Shown: positions 32,901 through 41,176, counted from the first letter of the stretch. The stretch: DNA of 64,000 nt from Bacteroidota bacterium (GCA_023424015.1 JAFAEM010000036.1:1-64000); one strand, 5' to 3'. Notes: generated from the sequence alone by a model not told the origin. Translations and numbers: made by a program.

Positions 32901-33409
32901 AGATACCGATGTGTCGGGTTGGGTTCAACGCTGGCGGTACCGTCACCCAAATCCCATAGGAAAGAGAAGGGCTCCCCGTTGGTAGTGGTGTTGGTAAACT
33001 GAATTTCCTCGTTACCGCAAATATTATCCGGCGAAAAATTGAATCCCGCTAAAGGCTTCTCATCGGCTACCCTGATTATAATAAACATCGAATCAGAGAA
33101 TGCACCGGAACCTACTTTTTGAAAAGTGGTATCGTATCCATTATTGTTGTAAGTGATGGTAATTGGACCCGCGCCTGTGCCAGTTGTTGGTGAGCCGTTA
33201 TTGAATTGCCAGCTTATTTCTGAAGATCCCTGGGCCAGGCTTTCATATACAATAGTTCCTCCCCTGCAAACATTGATCGTATCACCATGGATCATTATTC
33301 GTCCGTTGGCGCTGATCCCTGCTACTACCTGACCCTGTACTGCGTTACACAGTACTGTTATACAACTAAAGCATAACACTGCCAGTAGTAGGGTCTTTGT
33401 AGGGTTCAT
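29951..33409 (-). CDS. PKD-repeat surface adhesin with type IX (type B) C-terminal domain
   Basis: This very large secreted protein (about 1150 residues) starts with a signal peptide (MNPTKTLLLAVLCF..., ending VQGQ). Several Ig/PKD domains follow, recognisable by FLWDLGDGTASVEPNPTHRY, WHWGDGAIDDF and YTWYMGDRSMQTRNG. The C-terminal 95 residues carry the gliding-motility-associated T9SS type B signature: LKKYRLTIYTSWGQKIFETT, VPWDGTLNGKPLQQDVYSW and KGMLYPGKNK. It is exported by T9SS and probably acts in adhesion, motility or polymer binding. I chose ATG 33409 because it opens the signal peptide. The partner PorP/SprF gene follows 6 bp downstream. Confidence 0.9.
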   Translation of the reverse strand: MNPTKTLLLAVLCFSCITVLCNAVQGQVVAGISANGRIMIHGDTINVCRGGTIVYESLAQGSSEISWQFNNGSPTTGTGAGPITITYNNNGYDTTFQKVGSGAFSDSMFIIIRVADEKPLAGFNFSPDNICGNEEIQFTNTTTNGEPFSFLWDLGDGTASVEPNPTHRYLDAVGTGTQTFQVKLVATNANTCVDSITHTVTIRSVPDASVTKVDPSVTEGVYRDTASFRVCNNETSFKFSFTNGSNTIASNSSYTIAWGDGSPDTTFTSWPVSDTIAHEFPAGSSTMTVRVTGSSGCIGIKHYIIYVGSFPYGTITPQSTTEICEQDSLTFDLSNTADNSVGTSYIFYVNDFSEGQFFQHPAPATIGQRFLKNSCGYLSDDETGLNTNALGAYLLVQNPCGVNSSSVVPIYVSGKPRLTMYISDTLSCVNTELSLINTSGFGNIITPSGGFDATCEDRGMSVWTVSPSSGYTIVSGTMGSTNGSINNPMAWTGGSDSLDIRFTNPGTYSVKMYVGNERCGMDSITRTIEVSPMPTIAVINDTTICSGATINLGGDEVPGLEYLWSPAFGLNDSSLANPTATLVYNGTAPDTTIKYFLHVKGSVCDFVDSVIVTVDRIPDVVINSSSTEICSGDSAILNASGAETYTWSPAITLSSPDGASVVAKPLSTTEYLLSFTDINGCTGEQSITITAHENAIADFEMTPLQLCTGQSVMVANNSANADSYQWHWGDGAIDDFASGQHAYGTAGIFDISLVATKANTSGFVCRDTLVKQIEVVNQITAQIETIDETRCAPYNMTVNVGNATGASRVEWTFYDSSVTPGEFHFDGQSASYVYINPGNYAVRLVVHTAEGCSDTTNYEFTVIGAPVTTFQPRDINVCTKDTTIQFLAETIAGGGEGLTYQWFVNNSPAGNSNSLSWHFQGGPGNLPEQFDIRLEVEDGQGCGAAVTTGTVTLTGIPVPNIEVSPALVQQQPNYEFSFRDLNPSSPNMTYTWYMGDRSMQTRNGQQVSYQYGDTGTFNVKLVVTDFAAGCSATDSVNVTILHVPGYIQVPNAICPGCSNQSLRKFLPLAKGLKKYRLTIYTSWGQKIFETTSLDADGSPNVPWDGTLNGKPLQQDVYSWQIEGIFINGTEWKGMLYPGKNKLVKAGFITVIK

Positions 33410-33434
33410 GTATTGATGTCTTTGAAGGCAGGTC

Positions 33435-33446
33435 ACCCGGCCGGGT
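33435..33446. promoter_or_regulatory. GC-only palindrome upstream of the T9SS adhesin gene
   Basis: ACCCGGCCGGGT is a perfect 12-bp palindrome 25 bp before the ATG at 33409, in otherwise AT-rich leader DNA. It could be an operator or a leader hairpin. Nothing else supports a role. Confidence 0.3.
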
Positions 33447-33680
33447 AATCTCAGGTATTGGCTTTTACAGTTGTACCCCGCAATATTATAAAAAGGGGTA
33501 TAGAAATCAACTGTTGGGTATAAATAAAAAAAGGATTAATTGTAATCAACAAAAGTGTCAATTTTGAACAACAAAAAACAGACCTTTTTTTCTGTGGCGG
33601 AAATGCCACGGCGGTATAAAATTTATTATCGGTGTATTAAGGAGTTACACGTAACTTATCTTAGTAGAATTACTTAACTT

Positions 33681-34049
33681 ATGAATATTGAAGCGCTGCA
33701 GGAATATTGCCTTTCAAAAAAAGGGGTGGAAGAAACCCTGCCTTTTGGTCCCGATACACTCGTCTACAAAGTAGGAGGAAAAGTTTTTTTATTAACCGGA
33801 TTGAACGAAGAAACACTTCAGTTTAATGTAAAATGTGATCCCGAAAAAGCCGTCGAGTTGAGAGAACAATACAGTTGTGTAACACCGGGATATCATATGA
33901 ATAAAAAACACTGGAATACGGTCGTTGTAGATGGCTCAGTCCCTTACAGGTTATTAAAGGAATGGATTGATCATTCATATGAACTGGTTGTGGAATCGCT
34001 GCCAAAAAAAATTAAAGAACAGCTTATAGGAAAGAACTCCCGGTGTTAA
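33681..34049 (+). CDS. MmcQ/YjbR-family protein
   Basis: This 122-residue protein is a member of the YjbR/MmcQ family, small proteins with a CyaY-like fold. Recognisable pieces are LSKKGVEETLPFGPDTLVYKVGGKVF, FNVKCDPEKAVELREQY and the conserved GYHMNKKHWNTVVVDGSVP. No catalytic residues are known and function is not established; a DNA-binding role has been suggested for the family. The TAA stop (34047-34049) lies within one end of the second MITE-like copy. Confidence 0.9.
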   Translation: MNIEALQEYCLSKKGVEETLPFGPDTLVYKVGGKVFLLTGLNEETLQFNVKCDPEKAVELREQYSCVTPGYHMNKKHWNTVVVDGSVPYRLLKEWIDHSYELVVESLPKKIKEQLIGKNSRC

Positions 34050-34185
34050 GTCAACCATATTTTGACGGTTTCTCTTACTTTAGCCGCGAGCCATGAGGCT
34101 CAAGGCCTCAAATTTCGTGGTCAAACGATCAACCTCGAAGCTCGTAGCTTTTTGAAGCGGCATTTTAAGCATGACACGACACTAG
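34043..34185 (-). repeat. MITE-like element, copy 2 (inverted relative to copy 1)
   Basis: Read on the minus strand it begins CTAGTGTCGTGTCATGC and ends GGTTGACTTAACACC, matching the ends and interior of the element at 10449-10629. Its 143 bp lack a segment of the GAGCT-rich middle part present in copy 1, and it keeps GATCGTTTGACCACGAAATTTGA and CGTCAAAATATGG almost unchanged. The gene-proximal end supplies the stop codon of the YjbR gene. Confidence 0.75.
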
Positions 34186-34212
34186 TCTGTTCATTTTTTT
34201 TCATACGTAATT

Positions 34213-35361
34213 ATGAGTATCGTTATAAATAGCAAATTACCCAATGTTGGTACCACCATCTTTACAGTGATGAGTGCCCTGGCTGCCGAACACCAGGCTG
34301 TAAATCTCGGCCAGGGTTACCCGGATTTCCCGATGAATGATGAACTGGTAAACCTGGTAAATGAAGCCATGAAGTCGGGTTACAATCAGTATACGCCTAT
34401 GCAGGGATATACACCCCTAAGAGAGACACTATCCTCAAAAGTGAAATCCCTTTACAACACCGATGTGGATCCGGGTTCGCAAATAACGATTACACCGGGA
34501 GCCACCTATGCTATTTATACCGCGCTGACAACGGTACTCCAACCTGGCGATGAAGTCATCATTTTTCAACCGGGTTATGATAGTTATATTCCGAATGTTG
34601 AGATCAATGGTGCCGTTCCGGTACTTGTTGATCTTGAATTTCCCGAATACAAAATCAACTGGGAGGAGGTGAGGAGAAAAATAACACCGAAGACAAGAAT
34701 GATCATGCTGAACAGCCCTCATAACCCGACCGGGGCGGTGCTGAGCGAAAATGATATCGCGGAATTAAGATCAGTCGTAAAAGGAACCCGTATATTGATC
34801 CTAAGTGATGAAGTATATGAACACCTGGTATTTGATAGCATATCACATCAAAGCATCCTGCGTTACCCGGATCTGCTGGAAAGAAGTTTTGTTTGTTTTT
34901 CATTTGGCAAAGTATATCACTGCACGGGATGGAAGCTGGGTTATTGTATTTCTTCACCGCAGATGATGAATGAGTTTCGAAAAGTGCACCAGTATAATTG
35001 CTTTTCCAGCCACTCGCCCTCACAGGTGGCACTTACGCGTTTTCTTCAGAATGAGGAAACATACCTGTCACTTGCTTCTTTTATGCAGCAAAAAAGGGAT
35101 CATTTTATCGGATTGATGCAAAATACCCGGTTTACCTTACTTAATAGCAGCGGGAGTTATTTTATCTGCGCCAGGTATGACCGTATCAGTGATGAAAAGG
35201 ATTCCGAATTGGCGATCCGCATGACCCGTGAACTGGGCGTCGCTACTATTCCTGTTTCCGCCTTTTATAAAAACGGTACCGATAATAAAGTGATCCGATT
35301 CTGCTTTTCAAAGAAAAAAGAAACACTTGAAAAGGCAGTGGAGAAACTATCCAAATTTTAA
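34213..35361 (+). CDS. PLP-dependent aminotransferase, methionine aminotransferase-like
   Basis: This 382-residue class I/II aminotransferase moves an amino group using pyridoxal phosphate. Motifs include VNLGQGYPDFPMNDELV, NQYTPMQGYTPLRE, LNSPHNPTGAVLSE, and the PLP lysine in FSFGKVYHCTGWKLGY. The GQGYPDFP and the FGKxYHxTGWKxG pattern are close to YbdL-type methionine aminotransferases (inference). The gene starts 28 bp after the end of the second MITE-like copy, so its promoter region may include element DNA. Confidence 0.9.
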   Translation: MSIVINSKLPNVGTTIFTVMSALAAEHQAVNLGQGYPDFPMNDELVNLVNEAMKSGYNQYTPMQGYTPLRETLSSKVKSLYNTDVDPGSQITITPGATYAIYTALTTVLQPGDEVIIFQPGYDSYIPNVEINGAVPVLVDLEFPEYKINWEEVRRKITPKTRMIMLNSPHNPTGAVLSENDIAELRSVVKGTRILILSDEVYEHLVFDSISHQSILRYPDLLERSFVCFSFGKVYHCTGWKLGYCISSPQMMNEFRKVHQYNCFSSHSPSQVALTRFLQNEETYLSLASFMQQKRDHFIGLMQNTRFTLLNSSGSYFICARYDRISDEKDSELAIRMTRELGVATIPVSAFYKNGTDNKVIRFCFSKKKETLEKAVEKLSKF

Positions 35362-35444
35362 TGCCGTCACCCACTTCGGTACCAGGAACATATATTTTAG
35401 GACTTCCTCCTTTTGATTCAACGTATATTATTTAACTTAATACG

Positions 35445-36737
35445 ATGAAATGCCTGGCCGTTTTGGTACTGATCCTAAAGATGCACCTGTCCTGCTTTTG
35501 TCAATCGGATTTTACCGATACCGCTTCCGCCTGGTTTGAAGAACTAAAAATGGCGACCAGGCAAAATCTGCCATTATGGAAACAGGATATCTATGCACCT
35601 CTCCTGCTCGTTGATCCCTACACACGGAATATATATGCCAATGCACCCGATTCAAATGGGTATTTGACATTAACCGGTAATATCTACACCGGCCAATTGC
35701 CGGAAACAGTGAATATAGCTAACACAGCTATTGAATGGGCGGGACAGCATTGGGCTATGGTGATGCTTCCTTTACCTGAAAATAAAAACAGCCGTATCAA
35801 TCTGTTGGTGCATGAATTATTTCATCGTTCACAAAAGCAATTTGGTTTTTTTCCTGCCAGTCCCGATAACAATCATCTTGATAAAAAAAATGGGCGTCTT
35901 TGTTTAAGGCTGGAACTCGAAGCATTGAAAAAAGCAGTGTTGGCGCCTACACGGGTGGAGCTCATAAAACACCTCACGAATGCGATTTACTTTCGAAGAG
36001 AACGTCATAATTTCTTTCCTGGAAGCGATACAACCGAGAACCTACTCGAACTCAACGAAGGACTTTGTGAATTCACCGGGTTTATGATGAGCGGGCGCGA
36101 GGGGTATGAGGCCCGGAAATATTTTGTAAAACGCATCACTGAGTTTACCAACAATATTTCTTATATCCGTTCATTTGCCTATGAAACTATCCCGGTATAT
36201 GGTTTCCTTTTGAATCCTACCAAAAAAGGATGGAACAGGGAAGTTTTACAAACAACCAATTTGACTGATTTTTTCTCCAATGCTTTTATGATCCCCCCAA
36301 TCGACCGTCGCCGGGATAATATCATGAGTATTGGGAAAGAGTATGGCTATACAACAATTTTGGCGGAAGAATCTGCCCGGGAACAGCAATTCCTTGAGCA
36401 ATATGCCCGCTATAAGTTCCAGTTTATAGATACTGTACATATTGAAATACCCCTTATCAAAATGAATATGTCGTTTGACTATACCAGGCAATTTTCCCTG
36501 GATTCGCTTGGGATGGTTTATCCTTCTATCAGGATCACCGACGAGTGGGGCATTTTACAGGCTGAAAAGGGTGCGCTAATAAATGCGGGATGGAGCCAGG
36601 TTAATATCAGCTTTCCGGTTGCCATCAACGGGGAAAAGATAGAAGGTGATGGCTGGACCCTTGAGTTGAATTCTTCATTCACCCTTGAAAAAGATGAAGT
36701 TACGGGTAACTACCGGGTGAAAAGATCGGAAGAATAG
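35445..36737 (+). CDS. Exported HEXXH-motif protein, probable metallopeptidase
   Basis: I do not recognise this 430-residue protein as a named family. It has a signal peptide (about 19 residues, ending LSCFCQ). A zinc-type HELFH occupies 123-127 in a helix, with E157/E159 (RLELEALKK) and E205 (LELNEGLCEF) as possible third ligands, so a gluzincin-like peptidase is plausible. The C-terminal 100 residues look like beta-strands without catalytic features. It stands between an aminotransferase and a small membrane protein with no obvious operon. Activity is inference from the motif. Confidence 0.65.
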   Translation: MKCLAVLVLILKMHLSCFCQSDFTDTASAWFEELKMATRQNLPLWKQDIYAPLLLVDPYTRNIYANAPDSNGYLTLTGNIYTGQLPETVNIANTAIEWAGQHWAMVMLPLPENKNSRINLLVHELFHRSQKQFGFFPASPDNNHLDKKNGRLCLRLELEALKKAVLAPTRVELIKHLTNAIYFRRERHNFFPGSDTTENLLELNEGLCEFTGFMMSGREGYEARKYFVKRITEFTNNISYIRSFAYETIPVYGFLLNPTKKGWNREVLQTTNLTDFFSNAFMIPPIDRRRDNIMSIGKEYGYTTILAEESAREQQFLEQYARYKFQFIDTVHIEIPLIKMNMSFDYTRQFSLDSLGMVYPSIRITDEWGILQAEKGALINAGWSQVNISFPVAINGEKIEGDGWTLELNSSFTLEKDEVTGNYRVKRSEE

Positions 36738-36885
36738 TTTTTTTCAACACGAATTTTTCAGGAAAAAACGTTTTAAAACGAGGTTTTACACCTTGAACCC
36801 CGACGAAATTCATCAAACTTAGTGGGACAATTTAAAAACAGCTTTTATAAAAAGCTATCATATCTAACCTTAAAAAATTGTCCCA

Positions 36886-37326
36886 ATGATATTTTTGAGA
36901 GCCGTACATATGTACCAATTCCTGGGCGCCCTGGCAAGTTGCTATTTTAGCTATACTCATATCCATGAAACCATCCTGCCGCTATGCGCGAGTATTTTAG
37001 TCACCCTGTACCTGGGGATCCTGTTTTTCATCCGAACGCATAGCCGTCTTTTTTACAGTATGATCATTTTGCATTTCCTGCAGCTCATTTCCATTAAGAC
37101 TGCAGCTTTTGGATATCTCGCCAGCCTGGGGGTAGGCCTTTATATGCAATTTAATGTCGATCATTTTTCCCTATACCAGTACTTAGCCACCATTGCCATT
37201 TTTGAGTTCCTGCCCACTACGCCCACGCAGCCAGCGTCGATCGGCATAAATATCCTCGTCTTTATCATGCTATTGTTTCTGTCGCTGACAAAAGAGCGAA
37301 AGGTTGTACCACTTTATCGGAGATAA
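36886..37326 (+). CDS. Small integral membrane protein of unknown function
   Basis: I do not recognise this 146-residue protein. It is hydrophobic with about four membrane helices (FLGALASCYF, LCASILVTLYLGILFFI, SMIILHFLQLISI, INILVFIMLLFLSL) and a short basic C-terminus (KERKVVPLYRR), suggesting that end faces the cytoplasm. A second in-frame ATG at residue 9 is possible. It converges with nadA, 10 bp away. The reading frame is clean and uses normal codons for the window, so it is probably real. Confidence 0.6.
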   Translation: MIFLRAVHMYQFLGALASCYFSYTHIHETILPLCASILVTLYLGILFFIRTHSRLFYSMIILHFLQLISIKTAAFGYLASLGVGLYMQFNVDHFSLYQYLATIAIFEFLPTTPTQPASIGINILVFIMLLFLSLTKERKVVPLYRR

Positions 37327-37336
37327 TGCTACCTGA

Positions 37337-38374
37337 CTACAACCCTGCTTTAGCACTTATCTCAAGCATACGATCGATAGGCTTTCTGGCATCGATCCTT
37401 AATGCTTCATCCATAATGATCTCGGGTGTTTCGTACTCCATGCAGAGGTAAAGCTTTTCGAGTGAATTGAGCTTCATATGAGGGCAGTCATTGCAGGCGC
37501 AACTATTATTCGGTGGAGCCGGAATAAATGTTTTATGTGGTGAAGCCTTCATCATCTGGTGAAGGATACCCGTTTCTGTTGCGACGATGTATTCGTTCGA
37601 AGGATCAGTTTGGGTAAATTTCAAAAGGCCTGTTGTAGAACCGATATAATCCGCCATCTGCAATACCGGTTCTTCACATTCAGGATGAGCGATAAATTTC
37701 GCATGCGGATGTTTTACTTTAAGCTTTGTAATTTTTTCCAGGCTAAAAATTTCATGTACCATACAGGCACCGTTCCAAAGCAGCATATCCCTACCGGTAA
37801 CTTTGTTGATATATGCGCCAAGATTTTTATCCGGCGCAAAAATCATCTTTTGATCTTTTGGAAAGCTATCAACGATGATCCTGGCATTGCTACTTGTCAC
37901 GATCACATCACTCAGCGCTTTAATTCCGGCACTGCAGTTGATATAACTCACAACCACATGATCCGGATGTTGTTCTTTGAATTTCCTGAACAGGGGTGGT
38001 GGACAACTATCGCTAAGCGAACAACCTGCTTTCAGATCCGGGATTACCACTTTTTTTGTCGGATTAAGTATCTTGGCCGTTTCCGCCATGAAGTGTACTC
38101 CCGCAAAAACGATCATGTCGGCTGTAGTCTTTTCAGCCTGCTGGGCGAGCCCCAGGCTGTCGCCGATATAATCAGCTACATCCTGTATATCAGGCTCCTG
38201 GTAATAGTGAGCCAGCACCACTGCATTTTTTTCCTTTTTCAGCCGGTCGATAGCCGCGAAAAGGTCAAGCGTGGGATCCAGGTCTATGTCGAGAAAACCA
38301 CGAGTTCCCACCTCAGCCGCTGCCGCAGCGATATCGGGGTTTTTTGACTGCAGTAGAGATGCGAATTTGTCCAT
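37337..38374 (-). CDS. nadA: Quinolinate synthase NadA
   Basis: NadA condenses iminoaspartate with dihydroxyacetone phosphate to give quinolinate, the first pyridine of NAD synthesis, using an oxygen-sensitive 4Fe-4S cluster. The three cluster cysteines are recognisable: C118 in DLKAGCSLSDSC, C204 in WNGACMVHEIF, and C297 in the CxxCPxM context (CNDCPHM). Other signatures are VLAHYYQEPDIQDVADYIGDS and FIAHPECEEPV. The length, 345 residues, is typical. nadB and nadC are not nearby. The gene's 5' end faces a long AT-rich non-coding region. Confidence 0.96.
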   Translation of the reverse strand: MDKFASLLQSKNPDIAAAAAEVGTRGFLDIDLDPTLDLFAAIDRLKKEKNAVVLAHYYQEPDIQDVADYIGDSLGLAQQAEKTTADMIVFAGVHFMAETAKILNPTKKVVIPDLKAGCSLSDSCPPPLFRKFKEQHPDHVVVSYINCSAGIKALSDVIVTSSNARIIVDSFPKDQKMIFAPDKNLGAYINKVTGRDMLLWNGACMVHEIFSLEKITKLKVKHPHAKFIAHPECEEPVLQMADYIGSTTGLLKFTQTDPSNEYIVATETGILHQMMKASPHKTFIPAPPNNSCACNDCPHMKLNSLEKLYLCMEYETPEIIMDEALRIDARKPIDRMLEISAKAGL

Positions 38375-38995
38375 GGCTCGAAATTTTTTATTGAATCCGG
38401 TAAGAAGTCATTTGATCGGGGTAGCAATATTGCATCAGCTTTTCCAAATTTTAAAAAACATTTTCAACAGCCCCTTTTGTATTATAATAAATGTATTAAT
38501 ACAATATTCTTAAAAAAAGGCTATTATTATTAAGCCTGTGAATTGGTGGAAAAGAGCCTTCGCAAAATTATTGTTTTTTCAATATTCACATTTTAAACAC
38601 GATAATCCACAAGCTTGTTCGCGGATGGTATTGGTTTTTGTAACTATTTCCACATTGCTGTGAAAATGCCGAAGGGTAAAAAAAGAGGTTTTGTAAGCTA
38701 TGTATTTTGTGAATATGTATTGAATAACTCAAAGGTCTGACCCATCAGCCGGTTTTTTTTAGGGTACCCGGGAAGTTAACGGCAAATGATTCTATTTCAT
38801 GTTCACGTTTCACGAGGGATTATTAACATTTTAATGACGATATTCACAGGCCTTTGTGAGCAAATTCCAGGACCAGGCCAGTTGCAGTTGACAGCTATTG
38901 TAGTGAATTCAGAGCTTATCAACAGGTTTAACCGTACTAATGGCGCCGTGCTGGTGAAGTTCAAATCATTTAATTTTATCCCTAAAAATTGCTCT
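38375..38995. other. Non-coding AT-rich region with clustered DnaA-box-like 9-mers, candidate oriC
   Basis: No gene lies in these 621 bases. Five 9-mers differ by one base from the DnaA box TTATNCACA: ATATTCACA at 38582 and 38840 (plus) and 38708-38716 (minus), TAATCCACA at 38603 and TTATCAACA at 38916. An AT-rich block, about 38477-38531, could serve as an unwinding element, and an imperfect inverted TTTCCACA/TGTGAAA pair lies at about 38648-38664. Together these resemble a replication origin. Promoters for nadA and the S46 gene must also lie here. The plus-strand frame from 38786 into the S46 gene is not conserved coding. Confidence 0.45.
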
Positions 38996-41176
38996 ATGAA
39001 GTATCTAAAACTAGCGTTGATCGTAATATTTACCTGTACCGTGTCAATGGCAAAGGCAGGCGAAGGTATGTGGCTGCCTTTGCTGCTGGAAAGACTGAAC
39101 GAGAAGGAAATGAAAAGTATGGGGATGAAGATCAGCGCAAAGGATATATATAGTATTAATAAAGGAAGCCTGAAAGACGCGATTGTAAGTTTTGGCGGAT
39201 TTTGTACCGGCGAGGTAATCTCATCGAAGGGGTTATTATTAACTAACCATCACTGTGGATTTGATGTCATTCAAAATCATTCCACGCTCGACCGCAATTA
39301 TATCCGGGATGGATTTTGGGCTAAGAATAATGCTGAGGAACTGGTTAACCCGGGTCTGTATGTCACTTTTATTGTTAGGATAGAAGATGTAAGCAAACAG
39401 GTACTTAATGGTGTGACCAGGGAAATGAATGAGCGGGAACGCCAGTCGCTAATAGACAGGAATGCGAATGAGGTATTGAAAGCAGTTAAAAGGGAAAACT
39501 TTCAGTCGGTATTTATAAGGCCATTTTTTGAAGGCAACCAATATTTTGCTTTTATCACCGAGACGTACAATGATATTCGCCTGGTAGGTGCGCCTCCTTC
39601 CTCGATCGGAAATTTTGGAAAAGATACCGACAACTGGATGTGGCCACGTCATACAGGTGACTTTTCGATGTTTAGGATATATGCAGGAAAAGATAATAAG
39701 CCGGCCGCTTATTCCCCCGACAATGTGCCTTATGTTCCAAAGAGATCTTTGTCAATTTCGCTGGATGGTGTTGCTGAAAATGATTTTACTATGGTTTTTG
39801 GATTTCCAGGCAGGACAATGGAATACCTGCATTCATCTGCCGTGGAACAAATTGTGGAAGTAAATGACCCGGCTAAGATCGCGATTCGCGACAAAGCGCT
39901 GGCTGTGATAGATGAGTTTATGCGTAACGATGAAGAAATCAAGATCCAGTACGCTTCAAAATATGCGAGTATCAGTAACTCCTGGAAAAAATGGCAGGGC
40001 GAAATCCTTGGCCTGACCCGCAGCAACGCGATCGCTAAGAAAAAAACTTACGAAAAAGAATTTCAGAAAAGAGTGGATGCAAATCCGCAATGGAAATCGG
40101 TGTATGGCTCTATCCTGGGCGATCTTGAATCAGCATATGGTGAACTGAAAAAATATGGATTGGCGAGAGATTATTTCCTGGAGATCAATAGTAAGATCGA
40201 ACTGTTTGCCTTTGCCGGGCAGCTCAATAGCCTGGTGAATGCTTTTGAACAAAATGGGGAGGCGGGATACAGACAGCAACTTGACAAAGTGAAGTTAAAG
40301 CTTGAAGAACTCTACAAGGAGTTTAATGCTACGGTAGATAGCAGATTGTTTTCCGTATTAATTGAAATGTACCTCAAAGATCAGCCGTCGGAATTTGTAT
40401 CGTCTTATGCAAGTAACCTGCGCAATCCCCAGGATGCCGCAGACATGGGCATTGAGAAAATGACAAGCATGATCTACCAGGAGAGTCCATTAATCTCTAA
40501 TGATAAAATCCGGAAATTATACCTGGATAAATCGCCCTCGGAAGCGGTGGGATTGATTAAAGCAGATAAAGCAGTAAGGTTGTATCTGGATATGGTAGAA
40601 ACGTATAATAAACAGGTAGCGGCAAAGCTGAACCCAATTCAAGCAAATATCAACCAATTGCAACGAACTTACATGCAGGCACAAATGGATGTAATGAAAG
40701 AAAAGAAATTCTATCCCGATGCAAACAGTACTTTACGGCTTACTTATGGTAATGTGAAAGGATATCAGCCAAGAGATGGGGTGAAGTATGGCTTTTATAG
40801 TTATATGGATGGGATCATGGAAAAGTACAAACCTGGTGATTATGAGTTTGATGTACCGGAAAAACTCAGAGAGTTATATGAGAAAAAAGATTTTGGACCC
40901 TATGGCAGGAATGGAAAAATGACGGTTTGTTTTATTGCATCTAATCACACAACAGGTGGCAACTCGGGCAGTCCGGCCCTGGATGCGTATGGGAATCTTG
41001 TGGGGCTCAATTTCGACCGGGTCTGGGAAGGTACGATGAGCGATATCAACTATGACCCTTCCATTTGTCGTAATATAATGGTCGACATCCGATACGTATT
41101 GTTCATCGTCGATAAATATGCCGGTGCCGGCCATTTGATCAAGGAGATGAAACTTGTTCACCCTAAAAAGAAATAA
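38996..41176 (+). CDS. S46-family dipeptidyl-peptidase (DPP7/DPP11 type)
   Basis: S46 peptidases remove dipeptides from peptide N-termini in the periplasm of Bacteroidota. From the ATG at 38996 the protein has 726 residues, opening with a signal peptide (LKLALIVIFTCTVSMAKAG) and the family's GEGMWLP. The catalytic His is in LLLTNHHCGFD and the nucleophile Ser in GGNSGSPALDAYGN. The next loop reads LNFDRVWEGTMSD; an Arg here is associated with acidic-residue specificity (DPP11 type), whereas DPP7 has Gly (inference from memory). An earlier in-frame start at 38786 would put 70 unconserved residues before the signal peptide. Confidence 0.93.
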   Translation: MKYLKLALIVIFTCTVSMAKAGEGMWLPLLLERLNEKEMKSMGMKISAKDIYSINKGSLKDAIVSFGGFCTGEVISSKGLLLTNHHCGFDVIQNHSTLDRNYIRDGFWAKNNAEELVNPGLYVTFIVRIEDVSKQVLNGVTREMNERERQSLIDRNANEVLKAVKRENFQSVFIRPFFEGNQYFAFITETYNDIRLVGAPPSSIGNFGKDTDNWMWPRHTGDFSMFRIYAGKDNKPAAYSPDNVPYVPKRSLSISLDGVAENDFTMVFGFPGRTMEYLHSSAVEQIVEVNDPAKIAIRDKALAVIDEFMRNDEEIKIQYASKYASISNSWKKWQGEILGLTRSNAIAKKKTYEKEFQKRVDANPQWKSVYGSILGDLESAYGELKKYGLARDYFLEINSKIELFAFAGQLNSLVNAFEQNGEAGYRQQLDKVKLKLEELYKEFNATVDSRLFSVLIEMYLKDQPSEFVSSYASNLRNPQDAADMGIEKMTSMIYQESPLISNDKIRKLYLDKSPSEAVGLIKADKAVRLYLDMVETYNKQVAAKLNPIQANINQLQRTYMQAQMDVMKEKKFYPDANSTLRLTYGNVKGYQPRDGVKYGFYSYMDGIMEKYKPGDYEFDVPEKLRELYEKKDFGPYGRNGKMTVCFIASNHTTGGNSGSPALDAYGNLVGLNFDRVWEGTMSDINYDPSICRNIMVDIRYVLFIVDKYAGAGHLIKEMKLVHPKKK

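Noticed and set aside
29951..33409. Repeat structure in the adhesin gene as a possible CRISPR or tandem DNA repeat
   Set aside because: The repeats are protein-level PKD/Ig domains without repeated DNA units or spacers. No CRISPR array is present in the window.
38786..38995. Upstream extension of the S46 peptidase frame
   Set aside because: It would place about 70 unconserved residues before a clear signal peptide, and the DNA is the AT-rich region with DnaA-box-like sites.
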